NCBI RefSeq assembly: GCF_964355755.1
Contig: NC_092675.1
Span: 20,970,912-21,034,911 of the forward strand
Source of the DNA: Antedon mediterranea
Taxonomy: Eukaryota; Echinodermata; Crinoidea; Comatulida; Antedonidae
DNA: 64,000 bases
Direction of reading: 5' to 3'
The position numbers and the translations under genes were made by a program. Under the pieces are notes generated by a model. It was not told where the DNA came from. It ran no database searches and was given only the letters and a program-made list of their open reading frames with translations. Below, piece by piece: positions 35,343-59,479 of this stretch (its first letter is position 1; every line of letters begins with the position of its first letter).

Positions 35343-36205
35343 TACTACTTGTGATAAGCAATAATACATAATTCAAGTCCCTTCTATGTTCATACCAGCA
35401 TCAAAACAGACAATTTCATGCCAATAAAAGACAATTGTAACAAGAAATATTTCTTAGATACTTTAAGTGTGAAGTATCATATTACAAACAAAAACTTTCA
35501 TGGACTGTTTTGATAATAATTCAATGATTATCTGACAGCGAAATACAGTATTGTCATGGGACTCATAAATACCAGAAATACAGCTGGTACCTATAAATTA
35601 TAGTCGAGTTTCCATTTTAGCAAAAATGTCAAAGTGTAGTACTATAACTGCTTCTTGATTTCATCTAATAAATGAGTCATCTCGTGTGACGTAGCGGGCA
35701 AGAGCAGCAGCGTGAAAATAATGTATTAATCAACATCTGTTTAACCGACTATTAGACAACAGTACTGTACTGTAATAATACAAGAAAACTTCATGGCCTA
35801 GGATATCTACATAAAACCGTTAAGAAACATTATAAAGAAAGTAGGCCTAGTATTACTAATTGACTGATTTAAAGAGTGAGATAAGAATATTTACGATTAT
35901 GATCAAAACAAAATCTTACCTTTCAGGATATGTGAATCGTTTCGGTATGAATGTTAGATAGAACAACATTACATTTCATAAAGGCTATCAGTATCAACGG
36001 GAACGGGAGAAAAAGGCGCATGCGCCACTTATAAAAGAGCCATAATTAAATCATTATTTTACGGTCTACATAAAATTGCCACAAAAGCTGTTATTCTCTG
36101 TTATTCTCTATAAAGGTAATGAAACTTCCACGTCTATTCTTTACTTTTGCATAGAGATATGATCTCTATTAACCTTATTAAAGCACAGACATAATAATAG
36201 CATGA

Positions 36206-36232
36206 CATAAAGCATATATAATATGCTTTATG
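36206..36232. repeat. 12-bp hairpin
   Basis: CATAAAGCATAT and its exact complement flank a 3-base loop. AT-rich; it does not share the CCATGGAG half-site. Confidence 0.5.
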
Positions 36233-36382
36233 CTTTATGCTTTTATTATATATATACCTTTTTTACAAATTCACAATATAAACACCTCAATTTAACAATA
36301 ATCATGTATGCTCGTTACTAGTCAAATGTTATTTAAGACAAGTAAAATAATGAATGTTATTATACGGTTCGTGAAATGGTAA

Positions 36383-36438
36383 AAATAATTTCATTCGGTG
36401 AAAGATGAAATTGTATTTTCACCGAATGAAATTATTTG
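36383..36438. repeat. Perfect 21-bp stem with 14-base loop
   Basis: 36383-36403 is exactly complementary to 36418-36438; the stem core is TTCATTCGGTGAAA. It lies in the gap between the two divergent genes at 32740 and 36859. It could be an element relic, and a transcribed hairpin cannot be excluded. Confidence 0.6.
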
Positions 36439-36858
36439 TACAATTCCACTCATTTATTTAGTTTACTATTACTTAGGCTTGTTAAATGAATGAACTTCGT
36501 GTGGGTAGAGCAATGGTACATTTTTTAATTTTTTTTATTTAATTTCATTGGTGATGTCATCATTCCCACGCGTATTTCTTAACGTGCGCGTACACCATAG
36601 GCCTTGGTAACGTTTTGTTGTTAATTAATTGTGTGTGTGCTGTGTGCATTCTACTCGTGTTCTAAATAAATAGACGCATGTTGTTACAAAGATAATAACT
36701 TATAATATATATATTCTTTGGTTGTTAGGAGAAGATTAAGTTAACTTATAAGTTCTTTGATTGAACATTGTTGTCATTTTTTTAAATATTTTTCCACTTA
36801 ATTAATTATGCTTAAGCAGTTGTATTAAGGGTATTTTAGGCCTTAGATAAGAAGAATC

Positions 36859-38291
36859 ATGATTGCGCCTGCAATAATTTTTATGGAACTTTCTAACGAA
36901 AAGTTTAGTCCACGAAAAGACGTCAGGTAAGTCTCACGGCCACAGAGTTTAGCCAAAGGTGCCTCTATTGTAGTAGGCCTAGGCCTAGGCCTAGTCCAGC
37001 CGTTGGCCCAAACTAGCCTTGGCTAGGCCTAGGGCCTATATAGGCCAATTGTAGATCTACCTAGGCCTAACTATTAGTTTGTTAAAGCCTACCTAGAATA
37101 AACAGTAAAAATAGCATAGGTGGGCTTTAGGCCTAGGTAATAGGCCTAGAGAAAAAAGTTACTAATTATCAATACTAGGCTAATTATGTTTATTGAATGT
37201 GTTTTAAAAGTTTTTTAAAAATACGCATTTTCAAGACCTGTCCTTCCATTCCATTGCAGACATTGCAGAATTTGATTTTTAGATAAAATATCCAATAGGT
37301 AGGCAGGCCTATTCCTAGACTGACGTCATATTATAGGCTAGGGCCTAGGCTTAATAAGGTTTTTAGGCCCTATATGGTTAGTGGTTGTCTATTCTTAGAG
37401 ATGTCAGAAGAGTCTTTTTTTTTTTTAAACCCTTAAAAACAGGTAGAAAAAGAAATAGGCTAGGCCTAGGCCTAATGTATTCTATCCTATCATGTCAAAC
37501 GGCAGTTATTGTAATCGTTGTTTATTTTGTTTATATGTCGGCCTAGCTAAGTGTTTATATTTGTTTTGTCTTGATAAAATATATTTATGTTAACAAATAT
37601 TCTTCACAGTCGAAGCTTTATAGATAAACTTGAACAGGAAATGTCGTTTGAAGCTAGGAAAGAGGAGTTGTGCAAAAAAACTGAAAAGAAGCGGGAGCGG
37701 CGAAAATCCGCTGGTGAGCCCAACAAAACATCAACGGAAAATGCCGCAGTAACGACAGAGCTTTTGCACAAACAAAATGAGTTAGAAAACGAAAAGAAAT
37801 TGTTACTGAATCAACTAAAAGATATCGATACAGAAAAAGAAAAGAATGAAAAGACGCTATCAATTCTTCAAGCAAAAAATGCTGATCTTGTTTGCGAAAA
37901 CGATATTCTTTGCGATCGTGTAGGCGATTTGATGATACAGAATAAAAATTTGCATACATTACAAAAAGAAAATACCGAATTGAGGCGGGAAAACCAAGAG
38001 TTGTCTTCTAGGGTAACGTCACTAAAGCGACTGAGTCGTTGCATTGACAGAGCCAATGATAAATTTCGCTCAGACATTTCAGAACTAAGAAGACGTCCTT
38101 CAGTAGCGGACTACCAGGCGGTCAACCAAACAATCAGAAGATTACGTTTTGTTTTGTTTTTACTACTAGTCAGTTTCTTTAGTATGCTCGCTCATCTAAG
38201 TGGTTTGTCTGGTTTATTGTCTACAGACAGTAGCATTGATAACAATGAATTCTGGTCGTCAATATTGAACTTTTCTGAATACTTTCAGTGA
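36859..38291 (+). CDS. Coiled-coil protein with C-terminal membrane anchor
   Basis: Two exons, 36859-36926 and 37610-38291, meet at a GTAAGT donor and TTCACAG acceptor with matching phase and give 249 residues. The start ATG at 36859 opens MIAPAIIFMELSNEKFSP; an upstream start has not been excluded. After a basic stretch (KKTEKKRERRKSAGE, about 45-60), residues 75-180 are a charged, leucine-containing coiled coil. A hydrophobic segment FVLFLLLVSFFSMLAHL, about 201-218, is followed by a 30-residue tail ending NFSEYFQ. The layout suggests a protein held in an internal membrane with a cytosolic coiled coil, perhaps a tether or scaffold. I do not recognise the family. It is divergently oriented to the acetyltransferase gene. 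Confidence 0.75.
36970..37150. repeat. AGGCCT simple-repeat cluster
   Basis: Many overlapping AGGCCTAGGCCT-type words in the single intron of the coiled-coil gene. Similar clusters occur at 1230-1350, 34520-34575 and 63420-63530. Confidence 0.7.
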
Positions 38292-38462
38292 AGGAATGTT
38301 ATTTGTTAGTTAGAGATAGTAACTTAGCCAATTGTGATAACTCTGAAAACGAACGATTTAAATATAACGTTTAATTTTAACACTACGAATAGTAAATACA
38401 ATTATATAGATAAACATATAAATGGTTGTCTGTTTCATTTTAGCGCACGGTCTTTCGGTTAG

Positions 38463-38620
38463 TCCCGTGTGCAACATAACACGGCTCATGTGCATGTTAA
38501 AGAACGCAGTACACTCTTCGAAAGAGTAGGAGATCGTCTCCCGGTACTGCCCAATTCACGACCAGAAGGACCAACAAGTCTACGAACTAAGGGGACTATC
38601 CTTGGTGTGTGTAACACAAA
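38463..38620 (+). mobile_element. SINE-like repeat, GCTCATGTGCACATTAAAGA family
   Basis: CGGCTCATGTGCATGTTAAAGAACGCAGTACACTC and the following words parallel 41930-42010. Lies 170 bases past the coiled-coil stop codon. Confidence 0.55.
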
Positions 38621-38776
38621 ACAAACAAACCAGACGCCCATCTTCATCTATTCCTCCTTTCTACACCAACAAATTTTCAAAACGTTCGAAAAAGTCGAAG
38701 ATAGTCAGGTCTCGGGTCCATTCTATTGTCGTCACAGATTGACTTCTTCATCAGTACTTCTAAGAATGGATGATTA

Positions 38777-38947
38777 AGCGTGGTTCCCATTAGCGACGCA
38801 ACACAAGGACGTAACGCAACGCAAGTGAATTGACCAATCACAAGCGATGGCTTATTCGCTTGTGAATGACAATCGAAGTTATAGACAGTTAAAACGCTTG
38901 CGTTGCGTTTACGTCCTTTGCGTTACGTTCTAGTGGGAATCAAGCTT
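38777..38947. mobile_element. 171-bp MITE, GGTTCCCACTAGGACG family
   Basis: The ends are AGCGTGGTTCCCATTAGCGA and TCTAGTGGGAATCAAGCTT, with TA at 38775-38776 and 38948-38949. The flanking sequence (GACTTCTTCATCAGTACTT on the left, GTTGGGAACA on the right) occurs uninterrupted at 23560-23610, where a single TA marks the empty site. This shows a TA target duplication directly. Confidence 0.9.
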
Positions 38948-39189
38948 TAGTTGGGAACACGAACGCTAGTTGATCATACCCAGTACCGTTTTGATCGTGC
39001 GCCATTCGGGGAACCACCTTTCGAAGTATTGATAATGCACTTTAAATTATACGATAAACCGTCTCAGTGGACCAGATTATTCACACTTTGTCTTTCTACG
39101 ACATGGGCTGAGATGGACCTGTAGGCCTACACATGAGCAACCTTATATTTTCAAAAAGATGCACTGGTCTCTTTAAAGTACACACTCTA

Positions 39190-40142
39190 GTTTTAAGTAC
39201 TTATATTTAAGTCAAGAAGACTTGTCCACCAACATGGTTGAGGAGAGCCTTTAAACTGTGCCAATTGTGTGGCTACGGGATCCTTGCGCTCGGCCACTTG
39301 ATTTGACATCCATTATGTCTATTGAGCGTGACTTAACAGAAGACACAACAACTACAATTTAGATCATTGTCAGCATAGAAAGAATTTATTCTCATTCTTA
39401 TTAATAATAGAATAATTTGAATATTTAGTCATGATTCTATTGCAAGTATAAACAATTTTATTCAAAATAATTATATTATCTACCTTATTGTGTACAATTA
39501 GTAAAATTGTTCTCATAGCTTCTCACATAATGCATGCATCCCTACTAAACAATGGAATGATCCTATCTCATATACTGTAATTTCAGTCACATGAATAATT
39601 ATGGTCCAGAGAAATATTAAATTTCGTCCAAAATTATGAATACTTCCAATAAAATTAATAAAAATACAATGATGATGTAAAAAAAGTTAATTAAAATAGA
39701 ATAAAAATACACCAAATTTATTGCTAAAATGAATTCATCAGAATTAGGATAATTAGTACACAAAATATTCATCTCTTTTCATATCAATGCATAAGGCATC
39801 AGAATCAGCACCTATTATTATAACAAGTTTATACTGTTTAAATCATTAAAATAGATTTTTTATAAATACAGAATTACATCATTAGAAGAATTTCAAAGCA
39901 CATTCGACAATTAATAATACAATTGTCATAATTAATAATACAATTGTTATATAGGAAAAATTTTGGAAGGTGTGTTAAAGTTATATAAATGAATTTGAAA
40001 TTAACCTAAAAACACTTGAATAAAAGAAATGAATATTTGTGTTAACACAACAAAAATGAGAGGAATAATTTGAGAAACTATATAGGATTTAAAATTTAAT
40101 CTATTAGAATTCCAATTAAAATAGTTTAGTTGGTTAGATAAC
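39190..40142. other. AT-rich 3' flank of the PAPS synthase gene
   Basis: No gene. The part nearest 40142 is presumably 3' untranslated region. AATAAA on the minus strand occurs at about 39717-39722 and again near 39386, both possible polyadenylation signals. Confidence 0.4.
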
Positions 40143-52527
<12,385 letters not shown>

Positions 52528-53407
52528 GGTATTTTCTTTTTTTCAAACTGACTTTGGTACAAATACAGATGTCGCTTTCGAAAATGCACACGTTGAAATG
52601 ACAGAATAGAGGGATGATACGCCTACTTTTATCAAACAATACTGGTACTTTATCGCCATAAATAAACACTTATTAGCATTATAAAGGCTAATACTCAAAC
52701 TCATTTTATACTGATGGACTCTACCATTTTGTATGGACTCTACCATATTGTTAAAAAAATTAATTAATATACAACACTCGAGTTTTAATTTAAACTACTA
52801 TGATTCTACTGGTATGGTACAGGTATCAAATTTATATTAAAGTATATTAAAGTTTAGTAGCATTAAGATAACATTTGTGTATATTTCTGTCCAACAATTA
52901 AGGTAAAAATAATGGAAGAGTCCAAATGATAGAGTAAATGGTGCCACATCATCAAAGATTAGGGTGGAATGAACAATTATGACAGGACATAAAGCTATTG
53001 ATTACTGTACGTTTGGTTACGTGTAAACCTTTCACCTACTTTACAATCAAAATATTGGTAATAATAGGCTGCTCCCCGTCCGGACTAATTTTAAACCTGT
53101 TTTGAAGGTCAGGTATTTTTTGGTGTTCAGATCCTGTTTGTCATTTCTGATAATGTAGGTGAAATGTCAAGTCACATTATTTATCACTGTGTAAACTGTA
53201 CTACATGTACTGTATTACAGTATGTTGCCGAAACTTTATTGGCATTTCAAATTAATCGCACACTAAAGTAAAAAATAATTGATAAACTCTGATAAAGATT
53301 AGATATGTATACAATTTTCTAATATAACTGGTCAACAATCTATAAAAAAAACACCAGAAAAACATAAAAATTTGACTTAAATCAATCAATGCTTCATTAT
53401 TTCAGAG
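52528..53407. other. 5' flank of PAPS synthase; no other gene seen
   Basis: This presumably contains the promoter. AT-rich with no clear TATA box or GC-rich island in a diagnostic position. Nothing else supported. Confidence 0.35.
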
Positions 53408-53505
53408 ACATCATGGATGCTAGGCTGCCTGGCTTCATTGCTGGGGTGCAACAAGACGTTGAAGTAGAAATGCTGTTTGTTCGCGATTTGAGATTTTTAG
53501 ACCAT
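53408..53505 (+). pseudogene. Coding-like fragment cut by an inserted element
   Basis: After a TTATTTCAG acceptor-like site, a frame reads MDARLPGFIAGVQQDVEVEM and LFVRDLRFLD before running into the 532-bp element. The composition looks like a real protein, but no family is recognised and nothing continues it beyond 54036. It could be an exon remnant, a transposon gene piece or chance. Confidence 0.25.
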
Positions 53506-54036
53506 GGGAGGATTGCTATAAAACAGTCTTAACTGATGGTCTTAACTCCCCGATTAAAGACGTCTTTATCAGATAGACGGTCTTATTAAAGCCACCCTGT
53601 TAGACCATTGCTATAAAACAGTCTTAGATAAGACCGCGTAAAGTAAAAAATTGAGGACGTACTTTGCGCGTAGAATACCAAATAAGGTAATGTTCGTCAC
53701 GCTTGTTCAATTCACAATCATAACAGTACGTACATTTCTACGCAAGAAAATCTATTCTAGGCCTATATAAGAATAAAATCACCGTTATTATTTGATTTAA
53801 CACTTAAAACTCGTTGAATTGGTTGTCTTTGACGATAAATAATAAGTAAAAGCAACAAAAAGAGAGGTTTAAGACGGTTTTAAGACTCCTTTGAGTAGGC
53901 TTTAATTTTAAAGACCGTTTTCAAGTTAGACCGCGGTATAGAAATGGTCTATAATATAAGCCTACTTGCTATGTCACAAATTATAGCCGGCTAAGCGCTA
54001 AGACCGTGTATAGACCGCTTATAGCAATCCACCCCA
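53505..54036. mobile_element. 532-bp inverted-repeat element, GGATTGCTATAAAAC family
   Basis: The ends GGGAGGATTGCTATAAAACA and CTTATAGCAATCCACCCC are inverted. It is the sister of 33376-34077 and lacks the nested MITE. The interior is rich in TAAGAC/GTCTTA words and has no frame. Confidence 0.85.
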
Positions 54037-54111
54037 GGGCTATAAATGTACAATAACTTTCAGTTAAAAATGTTGATGATTATCCTTTTCTTGATTGCTA
54101 TATTAATAATC

Positions 54112-54173
54112 ATTACGTATCATACCCTGGGGATCTTACTAATTATTACGTATCATACCCTGGGGATCTTACC
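54112..54173. repeat. 33-bp tandem duplication
   Basis: ATTACGTATCATACCCTGGG and the following GATCTTAC occur twice with a 33-bp period. Confidence 0.75.
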
Positions 54174-54239
54174 AAAATTTGACAAGTCTAACTTGCTAGT
54201 CAGAGATTACATTGTACAATCTTTGAAATTCACATAATC

Positions 54240-55842
54240 TTAGTTTTGCAAAAAATATTAATTTTTTTAATGTAATATCAATAAATCTAGTATACTTCTT
54301 ACTTATAATTATTACTGATAAAAATTAAATCAATTGAAAGAAGCCATTAGTAATGTGCAATACTATATACTGTATATAATATTGTACCCATCTAACAATA
54401 TAGTATTACATTGACATGCTACCATCATTTTTACCTCAATAATATTTTACTAGGGGGTTAGTGAGAATTTACAGAAGAAAGACTGGTATAAATAAAAATA
54501 TTACAAGAAACATTGTTCTTCTTTGATGTTATTGTATCACATTTGAATATAAAATATTACATTTTTAAGGTTAATATTTATTTGATTTTACAGTAAATGA
54601 CCATACAATTGCTGGGTTCCTGAAAAATCGTCTCTGTATAAGGTTCTGAATGGTATACTGTACAAGATTTTGGAAAAAAAAATCAGAGTGAATCTTATTT
54701 TTTGAATTCACAATTTTATTTATCTACTGTACCGTGTTTTCATTTTATATATTTTTCCAATTCATTACACATAAAAAAAAACATGTCCTCCTATGAAATG
54801 ATGTGTTCTGGACATACTGTAAGTATACAGTACACTGTACAGTACAATGTTTTGATATATCATTGAACATTATTATTTAAAGGCCAATTCTATTTTTCAC
54901 TGACAGTGACATTGACAAGTACACTATTGTATTAGACCTATGTTAAATGGATTGACTCAATATGAGACTACTTAATGCTGCTCATCCTTAGTTCATCCTT
55001 TCTCACATAAATCCATTACTATTATTTCATCATGATCATGGTAAGTAAAAGTTAATCCATGGCATCTTATTCTTAATGAAAACGAAACATCTAAATTCAT
55101 AATCAAGAAACGAGAAATAAATTGAATTCAATTTTTATTACTGGAGGAATTCAGCAAGTCATCACAATTAACAAGGCCATATACATGGCTGCAGTCGCGT
55201 GCTCAAATTTGAGTTAGTGTTTACCGACCGACATAGTGAGCTGTAGAGTCGTGTTTGCACGCGACTAAAAATGTTAATGGTATCAACAGCTACTTCTACT
55301 AAAAATGTTTTTTTTTCCATATGGAAATTCTAAATACAGTAGAACTCCTATATTAAGGGGCAAATCTTATAGAAACAAATATGTGTCTCCTTACACAGCA
55401 ATATGGGTGTCCCTTGATAGTTGGCTGTTACTACAGTAGTGTTAAAACATTTTTCTATTGTAGAATTGTTCAATACGGATGTAACTGTAGAGGCACCCAA
55501 TGAACTACTGTAGCTAGATACTGTAGTTATGATTATTCAGTTGATTGTACAAAAATATATACATAACAGTACCATTTTTTTAACACATGAAACACGGCTC
55601 TGATCTTCTGCCTTTTACCTTGCTTTCTCTCCACAAACCTTAAATTTGCAATTAATTTAATACAAATTATTTGCCTACAGTACTAATCTACCTATATGTT
55701 TTGATATTTGTTCCTGTATTGAATATGTTTGGTCATGGCTTTGGTTTAGTTAAGGAGGTTAACCCTTCACTTACATATTACAAAATACTAGTTAAATACA
55801 CATAGGAACAAAACCTTTTCAGAAGGTCAATTGTATAGTACT
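54240..55842. other. Intergenic stretch, no gene recognised
   Basis: AT-rich, with many TACTGTACAGTA-type words. A small hairpin of 10-bp arms (AGTCGCGTGC with GCACGCGACT) spans 55193-55266. Confidence 0.4.
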
Positions 55843-56418
55843 GTATATTTAGGGGTGTGTAGAAAGCGATGACCTCGAATTGGATGACCCCAACGACCTC
55901 GAATTGGACAACCCATAACACGAAACCGACGCCCCATATAGCCTAGCCTAGGCCTAGGTGTGGTATAACATCCCAAAGCCGAACATAGCCAAAGATCTTT
56001 AAACCATACCTTATATAATACTCGCAATCAAGCAATTGATTTAAAAAATACAGAAATATTGTCATTTGATACTGAATGTTTCGACACGAACAAACGAGCA
56101 GATATGGAACGCCAAGAGTGCATCATTAAAACTGCATTCGACTCGATTTGCACACGAAATATCATAAACATGGCAAGCCCAGTCAAAACGGCCCCTTGAT
56201 TTGATTTTATTATTTGGGTTAACGATGACCAATCCACTGAAGAAAACCTTACCCGCCGCTGGCTATGCTCGGCTTCGGGATGTTATACCACACTTAGGCC
56301 TAGGCTAGGCTATAGGGGTCGTCGGTTTTCGTGTTATGGGTTGTCCTATTCTAGGTCGTCCGGGTCGTTGGGGTCATCCAATTCGAGGTCATCGCTTTCT
56401 ACACACCCGTATATTTAG
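55843..56418. mobile_element. Long-inverted-repeat element with 10-bp target duplication
   Basis: The element is 55853-56408 (556 bp). Arms of about 140 bp (55853-55993 and 56262-56408) begin GGGTGTGTAGAAAGCGATGA, end with the complement, and hold GACCTCGAATTGG and ATCCAATTCGAGGTC. Identical 10-bp GTATATTTAG lies at 55843-55852 and 56409-56418. The structure parallels 169-983, but the sequence differs. No transposase frame; MULE-like by structure. Confidence 0.85.
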
Positions 56419-56454
56419 ATCCTGTTTCTAATGTAGAGTACTGTACAGTAGTCT

Positions 56455-56567
56455 GGGTTCCAGACGGAGTTTTGTCTTAATATTAGTAAAAAGATAAATA
56501 TTTTGGCACATATGGCGTTTCATAGGTATACTACTTGATTTTGGATACTCCGTCTGGGGAAACACGC
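56455..56567. mobile_element. Short inverted-repeat element, CCAGACGGAG family
   Basis: CCAGACGGAG at the left and CTCCGTCTGG at the right enclose the same AGTTTTGTCTTAATATTAG and TTTGGCACATATGGCG sequence seen at 6975-7060. Confidence 0.7.
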
Positions 56568-57299
56568 ACAAGTCACGTGGTTTGACACCAAGAATTCTTG
56601 GTGCATACGATTATCCGGTTGACTAGTTTCAGCTGCATGCGATTGGCTACTCACTCGTACACCGTTTTAATATTCATATTTCAGAATTTCAAAGACTCAA
56701 CAACTAAGATGATGCGCATGCGCTATGGTATGTACTTGGGTACATTTATGAAAGTTTCTGAAGGCTAGAAATGTATATGCCTAGTAGTCTGGTAAACATT
56801 TGATGGGATTTTTCCCAAGAACATGAAAACTCGTCTTGATATGATAGGCTAGCTTCTCCGCAAATCAAACATTGAATGGATCATTTATTACGCGGAGATA
56901 ATTTTGATTTAATTCCCACCCAGACCCTGTCCTGTTCTGTGTGGTGGTGTAGCCCTGTTGTTGTGTGCCGCCGGTGGTGGTATGTAGGCCTACTTTATTG
57001 GCGTTTTATTTGGCAGGTCATACGTGCGAATTTAGGACCTACGAAAGAGGCCTAGGCCAAGGGCTAAACAATTAATAAACAAAACAACTTGGCATTACGA
57101 TTTTATATTTCAACAGTCTCGATCGTACATTCAGCACCGTACGTACTCGATCTTTTTAATTTTGAAACAAAATGATCATTGGTTGATTCGAAATCCGTAT
57201 TTACATACCGCCCGCCCCATATAGCCAAATACGGTATGATAAACTACGTCATTCTTATCGGATGTTTGCGGTCTGCAAATCGATTTCTATACGTGTTTC

Positions 57300-57390
57300 A
57301 CAAGTCTGTATTTTCAGACAAAAATCGCGGTTGAAATAAAAACAAATAAATAAAAAAAAAAGATAATACAGACTTGGGGCAAGTCTAACT
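57300..57390. repeat. Dispersed repeat, CAGACAAAAATCG family
   Basis: TTCAGACAAAAATCG, then an A-rich stretch and CAGACTTGGGGCAAGTCTA, match 7060-7130. Confidence 0.65.
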
Positions 57391-57634
57391 GTACAGGTAC
57401 AGCGGGTGGAATGGCAAATCACATAAGAGATAGTGCCCACCTTTAAGAAAGCTATATTGTTACTATCTGTATCTCTGTCTTCCATTTTGGAACATGTGTA
57501 AATATATCTTTAGAAGTGTCCCAACGGAGGAGGTTCTAGTTTCTACTGTATTCTATAACTGTTTCAACTATTGTATTGTAAAGGAAAGTCACAATGCATC
57601 ACTACATTCTCAACCAATCTTTGGAAACACATGG

Positions 57635-57668
57635 TGCATGGAGGTATCTATTTTTATACCTCCATGCA
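57635..57668. repeat. Perfect 13-bp hairpin, CCATGGAG family
   Basis: TGCATGGAGGTAT and ATACCTCCATGCA are exact complements around an 8-base T-rich loop. Confidence 0.75.
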
Positions 57669-58484
57669 TGGTGTATCAAAAACCTTACTTTGCTGGTGAT
57701 TATTCCCAACCCTTTTAATATTATTTAATAATCTAAAGTACTGACTGTAAAAGTGTAACTGTGCATTATCTACACTAACAATTATTTAGTTTCCAATCAA
57801 GACATTCACTACATCTACAGTACAAAACAATCAGTTTTTTAAATGGTTTGTTTCTTATGAATTTCTTCTATAACTAGCATCATTTTCTTGCTTTTCTCCA
57901 CCAGGAGTGAAAAGTATCAAGAATCATGATCCGGATCGTAACCTACAGTGCGCAAAAGAAACTCTTAAAGATCTGACACAATGATTACCAAAGGGGAATT
58001 TAATAGAGCTCTTTAAATGTTTCCTGTTGAATAGTTGGTACAGTAGAGTCATCCTACTAAAACAGGTATGCTTGATAATATGCTGTTTATGATGTATAAG
58101 AAAAATGCAAACCTCCATAATACAGCCGCCACCATGTCTTAAAATTTATAAACATTTAAACCAATTTCAAATCTTTCGTTGAATTATTTGACAATAAAGT
58201 TATCTTGTATCTTGAAAAATATATTGTATATACACTACAGAATAATTCACAACATTACCATTAAATCAAAGAGCTCTACAAGCAGACAATACCTCCTTTG
58301 GGACAGCCTATACAAGGGAATCCCCTACAGTATTATGGGCATTTTGTTGGGTCCAAAGGGTACGTATCTCCCATAGGTTATACTGTCATAGGAACTAAGA
58401 TTAGATTTAAGAACTGCCACAACAGATATCTATTAACAATAATGTACATATTATCTAACCTTTTTAAGAAGCTTATGGTTGATA

Positions 58485-59045
58485 GTTACCTCCGCCCAGG
58501 AGGTTATGTTTTCACCCCTGTATGTTTGTGTGTGTCTGTGAACAGCCTGGAGGCCACAGTTTTCATCCGATTCTCACCAAATTTGGCCACAATGATCTAT
58601 GCCCAAAAGGCTTGGACGAGTTCGATTTTGAGGGGAAAAGGTCATAGGTCAAGGTCACAACTAACAAAAAACTATTTTACTGCCTAAAAAGACCAGTTTT
58701 TATCCGATTCTCACCAAACTTAGCCACAATGATCAATGACTCATCATACAATTGTGTTTAAATTTTGAAGGGTCAGGGTCAAAGATCAAGGTCCACAAAA
58801 AAAACATAAATTAAGAAAAACCAAAACTTTAGCGGGACTTGAACCAGCGATCTCAACTGTTGAGAGGCTGGATACATAACCATTACACCAAACTCTCATC
58901 CACAACTTTGTAGTGTGCAGTTAGCCTATTTACACTTAGAACTAATAAAAAAAAATTTTTTTTAATATATATATTTTCCGGGGACATTTTATGTAGGGGA
59001 ATTTTACAGTAGGCGGAGGTTTGTACTCTCGGAGTACCCTCTAGT
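58485..59045. mobile_element. Repeat bounded by CTCCGCC and GGCGGAG, containing a tRNA-like segment
   Basis: It starts ACCTCCGCCCAGGAGGTTAT and ends GGCGGAGGTTTGTACTCTCG. Two internal copies of a unit read ATCCGATTCTCACCAAA then GGTCA/AGGTC words (58560-58660 and 58700-58790). At 58821-58915 the minus strand carries TTTGGTGTAATGGTTATG (A box) and TGGTTCAAGTCCCGC (B box). Related edges appear near 57895 and 61425. Wording of this type is widespread in marine animal genomes. Confidence 0.65.
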
Positions 59046-59479
59046 TATAGAATATTATAGTTACACCAAGGATGAATACAAAATAGGTGAGCCTACAAAG
59101 ATAATATACACTAACTTACTTTCAACGTTGATGCCATATTCAACACTACAGTAATGCCTTAATGAATTCTCTATATCACACAGACTGACAGCAGCAGTAT
59201 ATGACTTGTGAGACACCTACTACGTTATGTGTTCTAGTATGATGCTTCCAAACAATACTAATATAGACCAGTTTCACCCACAAAGAACACTGAAGCAAGT
59301 GTAATTGTGACGCCTTCAAATACTGTACAACAATAGGATACAAAAACCCCTTAGAAACTGGTAATCAAAAGCCTCATTCAATTCAGCAAGTTGAATAGTG
59401 TAATTCCACCCTTCACTGGTTAATATACATCATAAAAACCCAAAAGGGTTTATCGTTTGCAACAGTTAAGTATGTAAAG

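Noticed and set aside
55827-56237. 66- and 69-codon minus-strand frames
   Set aside because: Both lie inside the long-inverted-repeat element and have no transposase features.
58821-58925. Possible functional tRNA gene on the minus strand
   Set aside because: A and B boxes are present, but acceptor, T and anticodon stems do not pair properly; better read as SINE or tRNA relic.
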